Positions 20,703 to 31,719 of a stretch of DNA of 64,000 bases are shown one piece after another (the stretch's first letter is position 1; each line of letters begins with the position of its first letter). This stretch comes from Manduca sexta (Eukaryota; Arthropoda; Insecta; Lepidoptera; Sphingidae). The notes below the pieces were generated by a model that saw nothing but the letters and a program-made list of their open reading frames with translations, did not search any database and had not been told where the DNA came from. The DNA is taken from assembly GCF_014839805.1 (NCBI RefSeq), contig NC_051115.1:1734600-1798599 (forward strand), written 5' to 3'. Position numbers and translations under genes: made by a program.

Positions 20703-21430
20703 TTAGGCGCTCGGTCTCCACACACGCACGCCCGCACGCAGGGACATTTGTCGCGGCCCTAGGCACACAGTTAAGTGTATACCTCATGGTTGTTCACATT
20801 GAGGCCTATATGGACTCACGAATATTTCCTAGCCCTCTCTCCCGTCCTGAGATGTTATCCTTTCTCCACAGTTCCTTCCCAACTCCAGAACCCTGCAGTA
20901 GCTAAGCCGGCCTACCAGTTAGGGTTGCCAACGTTTTTTGTCAAAAAAAAAAAGTATGAAATTTTTTAAATAGGAAAAAAAAATATTTGGAAGAAAAAAA
21001 AGTATTTTTCAAATTTATGTTTTTATTGTCCTAAACACATATTTTTGTGTGCTTTTACCGTACGTTAACAATGTTTTGTAAACTTTAAAACTATCAAAGC
21101 TTCTTTTACAATCTAAAATTAAATTTAAATAAATAAATATCTTGTACATATTATTTAATTGTTGTCAACATATTAATATGTACTACGATCTATTATACCC
21201 AATAGTATCGATAAATAGTTCAATATTTATCCAATTATGAGGTATACATATAACACATATTCACTCTAAGTGTTTCGTAAGTAAAGATTAGAAATAAAGT
21301 ATTTTCGCATATTTTATTTTTATAAAAAAGTATAAAGTATATTTATCGAAAATAAAGTAGCGTTACGTTATTATAAAGTATGGTTGGCAACCCTACTACC
21401 AGTATCTCATTCGCAGGTTTCCCCTGGTGC
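20703..21430 (+). repeat. Repeat H split by the hAT MITE
   Basis: Left part GCGCTCGGTCTCCACACACG to GCTAAGCCGGCCTACCAGT (20919); right part ATCTCATTCGCAGGTTTCCC (from 21404). Confidence 0.8.
20920..21395. mobile_element. hAT-type MITE with exact 8-bp target duplication
   Basis: Terminal inverted repeats TAGGGTTGCCAAC (20920-20932) and GTTGGCAACCCTA (21383-21395) are perfect. They are flanked by the direct duplication CTACCAGT at 20912-20919 and 21396-21403. The 476-bp AT-rich interior codes for nothing. An 8-bp duplication and the AGGGTTGCCA end are typical of hAT elements. It is inserted inside a repeat H copy that resumes at 21404. Confidence 0.9.
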
Positions 21431-21455
21431 TGGTGGGGTCCAAATAATAATAATA

Positions 21456-21761
21456 ATATCTACTCTGTATTATATACTGTCCCACTGTTGAGCACGGGCC
21501 TCCTCTACTACTGAGAGGGATTAGGCCTTAGTCCACCACGCTGTAGTGCAGGCAGACTTCACACACCTTCGAAATTCCTATGGAGAACTTCTCAGATGTG
21601 CAGGTTTCCTCACGATGTTTTCCTTCACCGTTAAAGCAAACGATAATTCCCAAAGAATACACACGTAATTTTAGAAAAGTCAGAGGTGTGTGCCCTTGGG
21701 ATTTGAACCTGCGGACATTCGTCTCGGCAGTCCGTTCCACAACCAACTAGGCTATCGCCGC
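21456..21761 (-). mobile_element. SINE-B, full copy
   Basis: Tail with (AAT)n at 21446-21460, then the standard body to CTAGGCTATCGCCGC. Confidence 0.85.
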
Positions 21762-22439
21762 TTATCCATCGCGGGATCCATAAAAAAAACCCCACATTAC
21801 ACCATAACGCACTAACCTCAAACACAAAGCCGTGAACTTGCTCTGCCTACCCAATACATCTAAACGTATGAGTATAAAGTGTTGCGTCACGCGCGCGTTA
21901 AGTGTAAGGTGTGTTACAAGCGTGTTACAACTTACATTCCTAGATGTGTCGCGGACTATGTGTGAAATACGGACGTGTTGGAAACATCTAGAAAAACAAA
22001 AAATTATACCGCCTTCAAAAACCATTAAAAACTAAAAAAATAGTTTAACATTACCTAAAATAGTTTATCAATGTATGCCGTGGCAACTAAAGGTAATGCA
22101 TTTAAAATATTGTTAGTTGTTTGTAAGATTCAGTTGTTTTAATGTAATTAAAACTGTTTGTCCTTAAAATAAATAAATAAATAAATATATACTCATCAAA
22201 AACCAATAAATACTAAACTAATTTAACATTTATTAAGGTTACAAATTTTGGAGTCGGTGCCTAATGAAAATTGAAAATGAAATTTATATGGGACCACGCG
22301 GGAAGCACCAGCTTTCGAATAAAAAAAGAATCTTCAAAATCGATTCCCCCAGTCAAGAGTTCTGAGGTAACAAACATAAAAAAACAAAACAGTCGAATTG
22401 AGAACCCATAAAAGGTTATTTGACTTATTTTTATTCATA

Positions 22440-22760
22440 ACTTTTATAAAATATGTATGTCGTATAAATTCTAAAACAAGAAATCATTGAAATCGCATTG
22501 AAAATCAACAAGTTATAAACCATTGAAATTAGATAGTAGTGACGTAATACTTTCATGTGACGTCAGCGGGCATTACGCTGCATGCGAAAGAAAGAGATGG
22601 AGCGATATCCCCATTCCTGCGCGTAACAATATTTGAAATTTGAATTACAGCCACATTTCTTATCTAATTTTAATGCTGTTTTCACAGAGTATTTTTTTTA
22701 CTGTCAAACTATTATCGACATTGTCATCATTGAAATAATATTGAAAATCAATTAAAATGT
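22440..22760 (+). repeat. Repeat G
   Basis: AATCAACAAGTTATAAACCA, TCATGTGACGTCAGCGGGCA and GAAAGAGATGGAGCGATATC. Confidence 0.6.
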
Positions 22761-22846
22761 AATGCAATTTATTGTCGAGAATCAGTTTTGTCCGCATTTA
22801 ATTGAAACAAAAATGTCGGCTCATTATAAAAAAACTGACCGTCTCG

Positions 22847-22901
22847 GTGGTGTAGTTATACTGCGCGCGTTACGACACCGTTTTAAGGCTCCAGGTTCAA
22901 A
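22847..22901 (+). mobile_element. SINE-A head fragment
   Basis: GACCGTCTCGGTGGTGTAGT to CCAGGTTCAAAA: box A and box B only, joined directly to a truncated Helitron. Confidence 0.6.
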
Positions 22902-23143
22902 ATCACGCCATCACGCGTGAACGGCTGGACCGATTTCACTATTTTTGTTTCGTTGTATTTGTTATTGTCAGAAAAAGGTTCTTATGGTAAAAAAAATTGC
23001 GCGGAAAATCAGAAAATTTAATAAAACTTAAAGAAAATTTTAATTATATATAACTGTCAATTGTTTGAAATAACTGTCAGCGATTGACAGAATGCGCTGC
23101 AAATTCATAGTTAAGATGGGACAACGTCTGTCGGGTCAACTAG
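22902..23143 (+). mobile_element. Non-autonomous Helitron, 5'-truncated
   Basis: It lacks the TCTATATATA start and opens at CACGCCATCACGCGTGAACG directly after a SINE-A head. The 3' end GTCGGGTCAACTAG is intact. Confidence 0.75.
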
Positions 23144-23284
23144 TAAATCATAAAAAGGACTGACCTTTGATAATAACAATCACTACCTTTAAGTTAAATA
23201 ACGGCAATATCCATTTTTAACAAAAAAAAAACTGTATATATTTTTATTTCGTCACACACACTGCACCATCGATATATATGTACT

Positions 23285-23577
23285 ACGTACTAGATTTGGT
23301 GTTCCGAACATTCGTTGTGTTCAATTGAATTAAACTGTCATCCATTCAAACTGATTTTAGCATGGGCAATATTGATGCTTGTGGCTGTGTACTGAGTGGC
23401 GCTCATAGTACAAAAACTCTAGTCTATGTGTGAATAAAAAATATTAGTCAAATAAGTAAAATTATTTGTTGTTATAGTGAATAAATAGGTTATCACAGTG
23501 ACGTTTTGGTTGCCATTTCAGTTCAGATTTTGAGCAAATAGTTTATATGGACGTGTGTCTATAGTATATACGTTAAA
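23285..23577 (+). repeat. Repeat F, full copy
   Basis: TACTACGTACTAGATTTGGT to TGTGTCTATAGTATATACGT; both ends match 10237-10575 in reverse. Confidence 0.7.
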
Positions 23578-23599
23578 GCACTGCACAATGCCTTGCAAC

Positions 23600-23830
23600 C
23601 AAAAAAAAACTTTATATACATTTTTTTTCCACCACGTTCGACACAAACCTGAGTGCTAGGTTCCGAGTTGCGCCAATAATAAAAACAAAATATTTACCTT
23701 GTACTCGACAATGCAAACAGACCGACTGACACACTTTCGTTTATTAAGTAACGCTAGCTAGCTTTCGCGTCGTGGCTTTGTTCGGTGTGAGTTTTTTTCG
23801 TTATATCACCTTTTGTGTCTGGAATCTGAA
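23600..23830. other. Non-repetitive patch, possible minus-strand leader
   Basis: Contains a TCAGTC initiator-like site on the minus strand (A at 23727) and a GTAAAT donor-like site (23697) in a stretch without known repeats. Confidence 0.25.
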
Positions 23831-24073
23831 GTGTACTGATGGATTATGAGAGAAATAACTCTGGATTGAAATAATATGAGTAGATTTTATTGAGAACAGT
23901 AAGTGACAAGACAACGACCAAAGAGAAGTATAAAATATTTTTTTAAGCGGCATAATGCCAGTACTAATATAACTCATACTGGTTGTTATTGTTTGGTTTA
24001 TACTCTTTGTTACTATACAGTTTCAACATATACTGAGTTTAAGGAATGACACAATGTACAAATATATTATAAC

Positions 24074-24165
24074 AATAATATCAGCCCTGTATTATATTCT
24101 GCACGGGCCTCCTCTACTACTGAGGGATTAGGTCTTAATCCAACATGCTGTAGTGGTGGACTAAG
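24074..24165 (-). mobile_element. SINE-B tail, interrupted
   Basis: ATATCAGCCCTGTATTATAT to GGACTAAGGC. The end switches to plus-strand sense (GTGGTGGACTAAGGC), then a GC-rich stretch begins. Confidence 0.6.
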
Positions 24166-24470
24166 GCTTTTTTTTGTGTCGTGGAAAAAGTACCTTATTA
24201 CTACCGCCCAGCCTTCATTGGGGGGCGACTGAGCGGTTATGCTGGGGTAACCGTGCCTTACGGCCCGGCGTTGAGCCGACCGGATTTGATGTTGGCCTTC
24301 AGGCGACCGTCGGGCCGAGTCCCTAACCCTATGTACACTTAACCTATGCACGGCCTACCAGCTAAAACTCCGCGGTGGCCCTCTTCGGCGCATAAGGGAC
24401 GGCTGCGGGCTTCCTCCGACGGAAGTGTCTGAGTCTTCGTCCACAGCCGTCCCTGCGCTGTTAAATATAT
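24166..24470. repeat. GC-rich unclassified insertion
   Basis: About 300 bp of GC-rich sequence (CCTTACGGCCCGGCGTTGAG, CTTCCTCCGACGGAAGTGTC) unlike its surroundings. Parts resemble 30770-30880 in layout. No convincing protein frame. Confidence 0.35.
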
Positions 24471-24748
24471 CCTACCTACACCAGCATTTACCAGGACTTT
24501 GATTACTAAGAAAGCTTAGCTTAGTTAAAAAAACGCTAGGCTAGTCACGCCTGCCTACTTATGTACCAAAAGTACAATTTCAAAAACTCATCCGGGCAAT
24601 ATCGAAAACGTCTTAAAATGATTATTCACAGCTACACTAACATTAAAGGAATGTTGATTAGGAAACGTTACTTATCTGCTACACCTTTGTGTGCGAAGAT
24701 TCATCATACGTAATAGCAAACAATAACAGTACTATGTTTTATTGTTTA

Positions 24749-25035
24749 CTAGTTGACCCGACAGACGTTGTCCCGTCTTAACTATGTATGCACGCGTGCA
24801 TTCTGTCAATCGCTGACAGTTATTTCAAACAATTGACAGTTATATAAAATTATAATTGTCGTTAAGTTTTCTTAAATCTTCTAATTTTCCGCGCAATTTT
24901 TAGATTTTTTTTCTTTCATAAGAACCTTCTTCTGACAATAACAAACGCAACAAAAAAAATATTGTGAAATCGGTCCAGCCGTTCACGCGTGATGGCGTGA
25001 CCAAGGGAAATAGGGATTCATTTTTATATACATAA
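24749..25035 (-). mobile_element. Non-autonomous Helitron, minus strand
   Basis: On the plus strand it opens CTAGTTGACCCGACAGACG and ends TAGGGATTCATTTTTATAT, the mirror of the other copies. Confidence 0.78.
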
Positions 25036-25114
25036 ATGAAATAAATGTACTTGCTTTGGCAGTGCATATACTAAAAACGGTTCCTGCAATGGAATGGATG
25101 TAAAGCCAACAATA

Positions 25115-25290
25115 TTAATAACACCAACCCTGTATTACATACTGTCTCACTGCACGAGCCTCCTCTACTGAGGGATTAGTGCTTAGTCCACCACGCTGTA
25201 GTGCGGGCAGACTTCACACACCCTCAAAATTCCTATAAAGAACTCAGGTATGCAGGTTACTTCACGATGTTTTCTATCAATGTTACAACA
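25115..25290 (-). mobile_element. SINE-B, headless
   Basis: AACACCAACCCTGTATTACA tail, then the usual body to TTCACGATGTTTTCTATCAA. Confidence 0.7.
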
Positions 25291-25299
25291 CAATACACA

Positions 25300-25555
25300 A
25301 GCACTCTCTGTTCCTTCTCATAGTCAGGTGAGACGGCAGTCATGACCGGAGAGATCAGGCGCAGGACCAACGGCTTTACGTGCTTTAGGAGGCGCGGGAG
25401 TATCACACCGACAACTTCCTGACTCCGAGCTGCGACTGAGTAATGTTTTTAAGATGAAAAAACCCAGTCACAATAATTTTGGCCCGACCCGGGATTCGAA
25501 CCCAGGACCTCAGCGCAGTAGTACTCGTACCGTGTACAACTACGCCACCGTGAAA
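25300..25555 (-). mobile_element. SINE-J (SINE-A-type head, different body)
   Basis: The minus-strand head (box B as GGATTCGAACCC) resembles SINE-A. The body GTCAGGTGAGACGGCAGTCA and ACTTCCTGACTCCGAGCTGC recurs headless at 32625-32840, and a further tail piece is at 19595-19715. Confidence 0.65.
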
Positions 25556-25889
25556 ATCAAATCAAATATACAATACAACATATTATAATTATAACAAACA
25601 ACAAGAACCCTTTTAAGATTTCAAAGCGCAATTAAATTTTTACCTTTAATAAAAAACTAAAAAATAAACGTATAAAATCAAATATTTGCAATCAAAAAAC
25701 CCAAGTTCAAGATAAACGTAAAATATTAAGAAAAAGGGACTTTCCAAGGTTTCAATGCGGTCGTGGGCCGCGAAACGAGCGTGAAAATATGACGTCATAC
25801 TAATTTGCACAACTCTTAATGACTTATGTTTTTATTTTCAACAAAGGGCGCCGTGATTTTTTTAAAGTGTACACATCTTCCAATAACTG

Positions 25890-26097
25890 CAAAGATATTT
25901 GTATCCGCCCAATAGCAATAATGTACAAAGGTGTAAAACCCGCCATAGTGGCTCAGGTAAGCATAACGTTCAGAGATCAGCCTGCGTATATCCGACCGGC
26001 ATAATTATGTCGACCGCCGAGGGGTAATCATTTCTCGTCAGTCGACATTCTATTAGACTGCACTCGACTCATCATTAGTCGAACACGTATAAAAAAA
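25890..26097 (+). repeat. Repeat D, diverged
   Basis: TATTTGTATCCGCCCAATAG to ATTAGTCGAACACGTATAAA. Confidence 0.65.
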
Positions 26098-26211
26098 AGA
26101 TAATTTACCAGCTGGTTAATATATGTATACAGTTTTTCTATCCATTACTTTCTCTAAATTATATAGGTGAAAGAAAAAACATTTATTGGTAACAGATTGG
26201 GTTATACATCA

Positions 26212-26486
26212 TCCATATATATAAAAATGAATCCCTATTTCCCTCGGTCACGCCATCACGCGTGAACGGCTGGACCGATTTAATTATTTTTTTTGTTGTG
26301 TTTGTTATTGTCAGAAGAAGGTTCTTATGAAAGAAAAAATTCAAAATTATGCGCAAAAAATTAGAAAACTTAACGACAATATTAATGTTACATAACTGTG
26401 AGTGGCTTGAAATAACTGTCAGCGATCGACAGAATGCGCGCGTGCATACATAGTTAAGACAGGACAACGTCTGTCGGGTCAACTAG
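26212..26486 (+). mobile_element. Non-autonomous Helitron, complete
   Basis: Start TCCATATATATAAAAATGAA and end GTCGGGTCAACTAG, with the conserved CACGCGTGAACGGCTGGACC near the 5' end. Confidence 0.8.
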
Positions 26487-26884
26487 TTTACAATAAATTA
26501 AACTTCTTATAAGTTAGTAGATATTTTTTTTGTTACAATTGAACTTGATACTTTGATTTTGAGTTGTAATTAGAAACTATCATATTATTAAGTTAACAAC
26601 AACGGTATTGGTTAGACAACAAGTTAAACGTTTTAATTTATAATCATTGTATAAGCTGTGTTGTGTAACTGTTTGTTCTTAAAAATAACAAAAAAAAAAC
26701 TTAAATCGCTCTCCGCGACCGCCTATACACCCGCCACCTTCATGGCCACACATAACGACTCGTAAAACAAAGGCGCGAGAGATATCTTATCGTTAACAGT
26801 TAGTGACTAACCGCGCAGTTATGTTAAACTTTACCGGATGGGAGCGTTTATGTAACCAGGAGTTATCTGAGAAAACTTTTTTGT

Positions 26885-27190
26885 ATGTCAATAACCAAGA
26901 AGGGTATTTGACTGTGTTTGATTTTATGCATTTTTTAATATGTAACAGCAATTTGTACAAAAAGAAATCCTTCTGTGAAAACAGCATTAAAATTCGATAA
27001 GAAATGAGGCAGTAATTGAAATTTCAAATATTGCTACGTGCAGTAGTGAGCGCGGAGTGGGGATATCGCTCCATCTCTTTCTTTCGCACGCATCGTAATG
27101 CCCGCTGACGTCACACGCAAGTATTTCGTTCCTTTTCTGTTTTTGACACTCACCCCTACTACCTAATTTCAATGGCTTATAACTTGTATA
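26885..27190 (-). repeat. Repeat G
   Basis: GATATCGCTCCATCTCTTTC and CCCGCTGACGTCACACGCAA, mirror of the plus copies. Confidence 0.6.
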
Positions 27191-27282
27191 TATTTTACCA
27201 GATAATTGTCTTAATGATTTTTTCTGTTTAAAATTTGTACGAAATATATATTTTATAAAATTTATACAATTTAATGTTCGCT

Positions 27283-27485
27283 TTTCTAAAATTATGTGTG
27301 TATTCTTTGTGAATTATCGCTTGCATTAACGGTGAAGGAAAACATCGCGAGGAAACCTGCATACCTGAGAAGTTCTCTATCGGAATTTTGAGGGTGTGTG
27401 AAGTCTGCAAGCACTACAGTGTGATGGACTAAAGCCTAATATCTCAGTAGAGGAGACCCATGCAGTGAGACAGTATATTAATCAT
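27283..27485 (+). mobile_element. SINE-B, headless
   Basis: TTTTCTAAAATTATGTGTGT to CAGTGAGACAGTATATTAAT. Confidence 0.75.
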
Positions 27486-27671
27486 ATGTTAAAAAAAAAT
27501 TAAAATAGCTAGTGAAAAAACTTCAAGGAAAACGAGACATTTTAGTAAACGCCGTAACTTCGCGCACGCGCTGTGACACCGGCACACGCAAGCGTCATTA
27601 CCAGCCTCAGGTATTGGTCCTGGCTTTCGAATCTATCAAGTGTAGACTGTATATAATCTAGATTCATCTAT

Positions 27672-27895
27672 GATATCGCTGGTTGTAGGATATATTTTAT
27701 ATCCGCCCAGACAGCGACCGCACACAAGGTGTTAAAACCCGCCATAATGGCCCAAGTGTGTCGCGTTCCGGGATCAGCCTGTGTATATTCCAACAAGCAT
27801 AATTGTGTCGACTGAGGGGTAATCATCTATCGTCAGTCGACATTCTATTACACCATAGTCCACTTACCATCAGGTGCAGTGGCATTAAGAAAAAC
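27672..27895 (+). repeat. Repeat D, full copy
   Basis: ATCGCTGGTTGTAGGATATA to TTACCATCAGGTGCAGTGGC. Confidence 0.78.
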
Positions 27896-28089
27896 AGCTC
27901 CTGATCAACCTTTGACACACACCAGTGGCGAATGGTGAAGATTTTCCAAAAGTGAACGCGACACAACATATGAGCAGCAGGCAAAAGCTAATCAGTTTTG
28001 AAGGTCATTGACGCCTTGATGACGTCACGATGTCTACAATGGTAACAAAAAGCTCTTTCATACTGCAACCATCCATCTTAATGTAGAGG

Positions 28090-28308
28090 TAATAGCGAAG
28101 GTGTGTGAAGTCTGCCCGCACTACAGCGTGGTCTAAATTAAATGCTCTTAGTAGAGGCCCAGCAGTGGGACAGTATATACAGAGATGGTGTTGTTATCTA
28201 AGAAGTTCTCTATAGGAGTTTTGAGGGTGTGTGAAGTCTACCCGCACTACAGCGTGGTGGACTAAAGCCTAATCTCTCAGTAGAGGATGCTCATGCAATG
28301 GAACAGTA
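28090..28308 (+). mobile_element. Two tandem SINE-B tail fragments
   Basis: GAAGGTGTGTGAAGTCTGCC to GGGACAGTATATACAGAG, then a second piece from AAGTTCTCTATAGGAG to GAACAGTATA, where MITE-E begins. Confidence 0.7.
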
Positions 28309-28310
28309 TA

Positions 28311-28894
28311 CAGGGTCATTTTGACATTGCATTACTAAATGAAACCGCATACTCGTCTCCACCTTTGCTGACATTGTGCCAAAAATCATCCATTAATAAC
28401 GAATGTTTTCACCAAAAATCCTGGTTTTAGTTTTCTGATTTTTGATAATTTTATAGTTTAGTACGAATATGACGTGTGCGTGGGTGTATTTCTGACTGAA
28501 ACTGTGATGTTGCTGCGACGAATTCTCTTAGAGTAGTAGTGGCATTAGGGCGCGCAAAATAAACTTTCAAATCGGACCACCAACAGCTAAAAAATTTTAA
28601 AAGTTTTATAATTATAAAATGTAGGTAGATATTGTAACTTTGACGTTACGGATGAACAACACCTCAGTCCCGCCCGTGACCATGAAGTCTACAAAGTCTT
28701 CGAAACGTCGGGAGAAAAATAAAATACAAAAGACCGCGATAGAATCCGAAAATTAGTTTAATTTCAATATTTCTTTTGTTCGAAACTTACACTTTTTTAT
28801 TTTACATCTACGTCTCAAGTAACTTATTATAGTGTTATTTTCAAATAGATAAGTATGTGGTTTCATTTAGTAACGCAATATCAATACGACCCGG
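28311..28894. mobile_element. MITE-E copy 2 with nested insertion
   Basis: It starts CAGGGTCATTTTGACATTGC after TA (28309-28310) and ends AATACGACCCGG before TA (28895-28896), defining a TA duplication and the full terminal repeat. A Penelope-like tail at about 28563-28770 interrupts it. Confidence 0.85.
28563..28770 (+). mobile_element. Penelope-like 3' tail nested in MITE-E
   Basis: This segment matches the 3' tail of the remnant at 9411-9610 (CCACCAACAGCTAAAA, CTTCGAAACGTCGGGAG, GAATCCGAAAATTAG). It splits the MITE-E copy 28311-28894, whose two halves align to other copies on either side. Confidence 0.6.
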
Positions 28895-29116
28895 TATAGG
28901 TATTGACTGACAGTTACCCTCGTCCAGGACGAGCATACCCGTCAACATCAAACCGGAGACAGCAAAGAGTGTGAAAAAACTAGTCGAACACTTCACGTCA
29001 GTTTATCAATAACAAACGAAGTACAGTCAGCCACAAAAGTGGCTGAATTAATTCAAAATATACCATTGACGTATATTCTATAGACACGAACGTGCATATA
29101 AACTATTTGTTTAAAA

Positions 29117-29400
29117 TCTATATATATAAAAATGAATCCCTATTTTCCTTGGTCACGCCATCACGCGTGAACGGCTGGACCGATATCACTATTTTTTTTG
29201 TTGTGTTTGTTATTGTCAGGAGAAGGTTCTAATGAAAGAAAAAAATCAAAAAATTGCGCGCAAATTGGAAAATTTAAGAAAACTTAACGACAATATTAAT
29301 TTTACATAACTGTCAGTGGTTTGAAACAACTGTCAGCGATCGACAGAATGCGCGCGTGCATACATAGTTAAGACAGGACAACGTCTGTCGGGTCAACTAG
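29117..29400 (+). mobile_element. Non-autonomous Helitron, complete
   Basis: Start TCTATATATATAAAAATGAA and end GTCGGGTCAACTAG. It is inserted next to the end of a repeat F fragment (29060-29116). Confidence 0.8.
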
Positions 29401-29563
29401 TTCATTTATATATTTGTTCAACAACTTTTGTGACTGACTGTACTTACATACAGTTACAACTGGAGAGTTCACACAATTAAAGTTAATGAATCGCACTGGT
29501 CTAACACTATGTTTCGCGCGTGACTTTCGTTCCTCGTAAAGTGTTGTATATTATGTTTTACTA

Positions 29564-29785
29564 GCGGCCCGCTCTGGCTTCGCACGGGTATAACATAACA
29601 AAATAACAGTATTTCTACACTATTTAATGGATGTTATTATACATATAAATCTTCCTCTTGAATCACTCTATCTATTAAAAAAAACCGCATCAAAATCCGT
29701 TGCGTAGTTTTAAAGATTTAACCATACAAAGGGACATAGGGACAGAGAAAGCGACTTTGTTTTATACTATGTAGTGATAAACGAC
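29564..29785 (+). mobile_element. RTE-like tail
   Basis: CTAGCGGCCCGCTCTGGCTT to ACTTTGTTTTATACTATGTA, the reverse of the nested piece at 1226-1525. Confidence 0.6.
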
Positions 29786-30225
29786 TAGCTGACCCGACGG
29801 ACATTGTCTTAAATATGAATATTGAATTCGAATTAAATTAATAAAGAAAAATAATATTAAAAAAACATACAGTCTTATAAAAAAATCACAAAGCTATGCT
29901 TAGTTAAAACACAAAACTCGATCAGCTGTAAGACAACCCGCCATCTTGCCTCTTAAGGTTTAAACTAGGCACCGGTGATGATTTGACAGCTATTTAAGCA
30001 ATTCTCAAACACCTCTTAACGCTAAAACAAGTTTATAAGTAAGACTGATAATTATTATTTAATGTTCTATGAAACATACATTCTGTCAATCGCTGACAGT
30101 TATTTCAAACAACTGACAGTTATTTAAAATTAATATTGTTAAATTTTCTAATGTTCCACTCAACTTCCTTAATATTTTCTTTCATAAGGAACATCTTTGC
30201 CGTTAACACAAACACCATTTGCATT
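29784..30225 (-). mobile_element. Degraded Helitron interrupted by repeat L
   Basis: CTAGCTGACCCGACGGACATT at 29784 and TTCTGTCAATCGCTGACAG at about 30080 are the end and subterminal parts of a minus-strand Helitron. Between them about 250 bp (29815-30070) matches 38375-38600 in reverse. Confidence 0.6.
29815..30070 (+). repeat. Repeat L inside a Helitron
   Basis: ACAAAGCTATGCTTAGTTAA, CGCCATCTTGCCTCTTAAGG and ACCTCTTAACGCTAAAACAA. The mirror copy is at 38375-38600. Confidence 0.6.
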
Positions 30226-30342
30226 TTTATATATATTTTTTACTGATAGTACCGTATTTACACTTAAGAGATGACAGTACAATGCAAATCAGAATGCACG
30301 TCATATTTTATTTAAATTTAAACATGGTATATGTCCAGGCAA

Positions 30343-30640
30343 GCGGCGATAGCCTAGTTGGGTGTGGAACGGACTGCCGAGACGAATGTCCGCAGGTTCA
30401 AATCCCAAGGGCACACACCTCTGACTGTTCTGAAATCATGTGTGTATTCTTTGTGAATTTATCGTTCGCTTTAACGGTGAAGGAAAACATCGTGAGGAAA
30501 CCTGCACATCTGAGAAGTTCTCTATAGTAATTTTGAAGGTGTGTGAAGTCTACCAATCCGCACTACAGCGTGGTGGACTAAGGCCTAATCCCTCTCAGTA
30601 GTAGAGGAGGCCCGTGCTCAGCAGTGGGCAAGTATATCCC
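30343..30640 (+). mobile_element. SINE-B, full copy
   Basis: GCGGCGATAGCCTAGTTGGG head, AGGTTCAAATCCC box B, tail to AGCAGTGGGCAAGTATAT, then fused to a repeat H fragment. Confidence 0.85.
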
Positions 30641-30735
30641 CGAGGCAGTTCTTGTGCGCTCAGTTTCCACACACGCACGCCCGCACGAGGGACATTTGTC
30701 GCGGCCCTATGCACACAGTTAAGAGTGTATACCCC
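30641..30735 (+). repeat. Repeat H, left fragment
   Basis: GAGGCAGTTCTTGTGCGCTC to GCACACAGTTAAGAGTGTAT, fused to SINE-B on its left. Confidence 0.7.
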
Positions 30736-31719
30736 GTTGTATCTATGGAAAATAACGCTTTATTGCTACCACCACTGAGGGGTGAATGAAACGGTCATTT
30801 TGGTTTCACCGGTCTTGCATCCCAAACAAAACACGCGATGACCTTCGGGGCATACGAGACGGCCCCGAGGCATCTTGTTGGACTGAGATAGCTGAGCAAA
30901 AAACTAAGCATACCTCTATACCTACTGATTGAAATTATGATGTGCATTAAAGTATTTTTCAGATTTTATCGCGGAATATTCGGATTTTGGCCATGAAGGC
31001 TGCAAAGTCATCGAAACGTATGTCGCAGTACAATAAGTATACCTACATACCGCCATCTCGTCAACATCCGCTAAACTTAGAAGACCTATGTAGTATAGAC
31101 ACAACTATAGTGATTTATCGCATAGCAATCACGCAAAATGGCGACAGAGGAACCTGGATTACTATTGCACAATTTGAGCGACGCATATATACCACCTCCG
31201 AATAGGAACCGTCGGAGACGCCGCGGCCGGTCACAAACATCTGCCTGACTGGGAATCTTCCCTTCCATAGAGGAACGCAACCATCTGTTCCTCTACAGCG
31301 GTGTCCACTAAACGCCGCGAAGGAAAAAAAAAAAAATTTTTTTTTTTATTTTTATTTAAGGAGCTTGGTCGTTATTTCGCGACTATGTCGCTCCGTACAT
31401 ATTGTTAATATGTACGAATGTTAGACATTAAATTTCATTTAATGTCTAGCATTCGCGTAAACATAACAAATCATTATGATGTACATTCTAACTAACATAT
31501 TACTCACAAGTCGTGACCGCCGTCATTTCTTTGTCCGTTTTGACGGCGTTCTTCACGCCTACATGACAATAACAACCGCGACCGTGACCGGCAGACTTCA
31601 TCTCACCACTAGTGTCAGCTCGCGGCTGCGCCCGCGCAGATTAAAGTTGCTTTTAGTATAGCTATTCGAGTATCATGGTGGTAAATTGACAGCTCTTATT
31701 CCGACGAGGTATTTAGGTA

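Noticed and set aside
24067..24351. 94-codon minus-strand protein, Arg/His-rich
   Set aside because: It runs from a GC-rich repeat into a SINE-B tail, so it cannot be a single real gene.
30343..30420. tRNA gene
   Set aside because: Box A and box B are present, but no acceptor stem pairs with the 5' end and the same sequence heads some twenty dispersed repeats; it is a SINE-B head.
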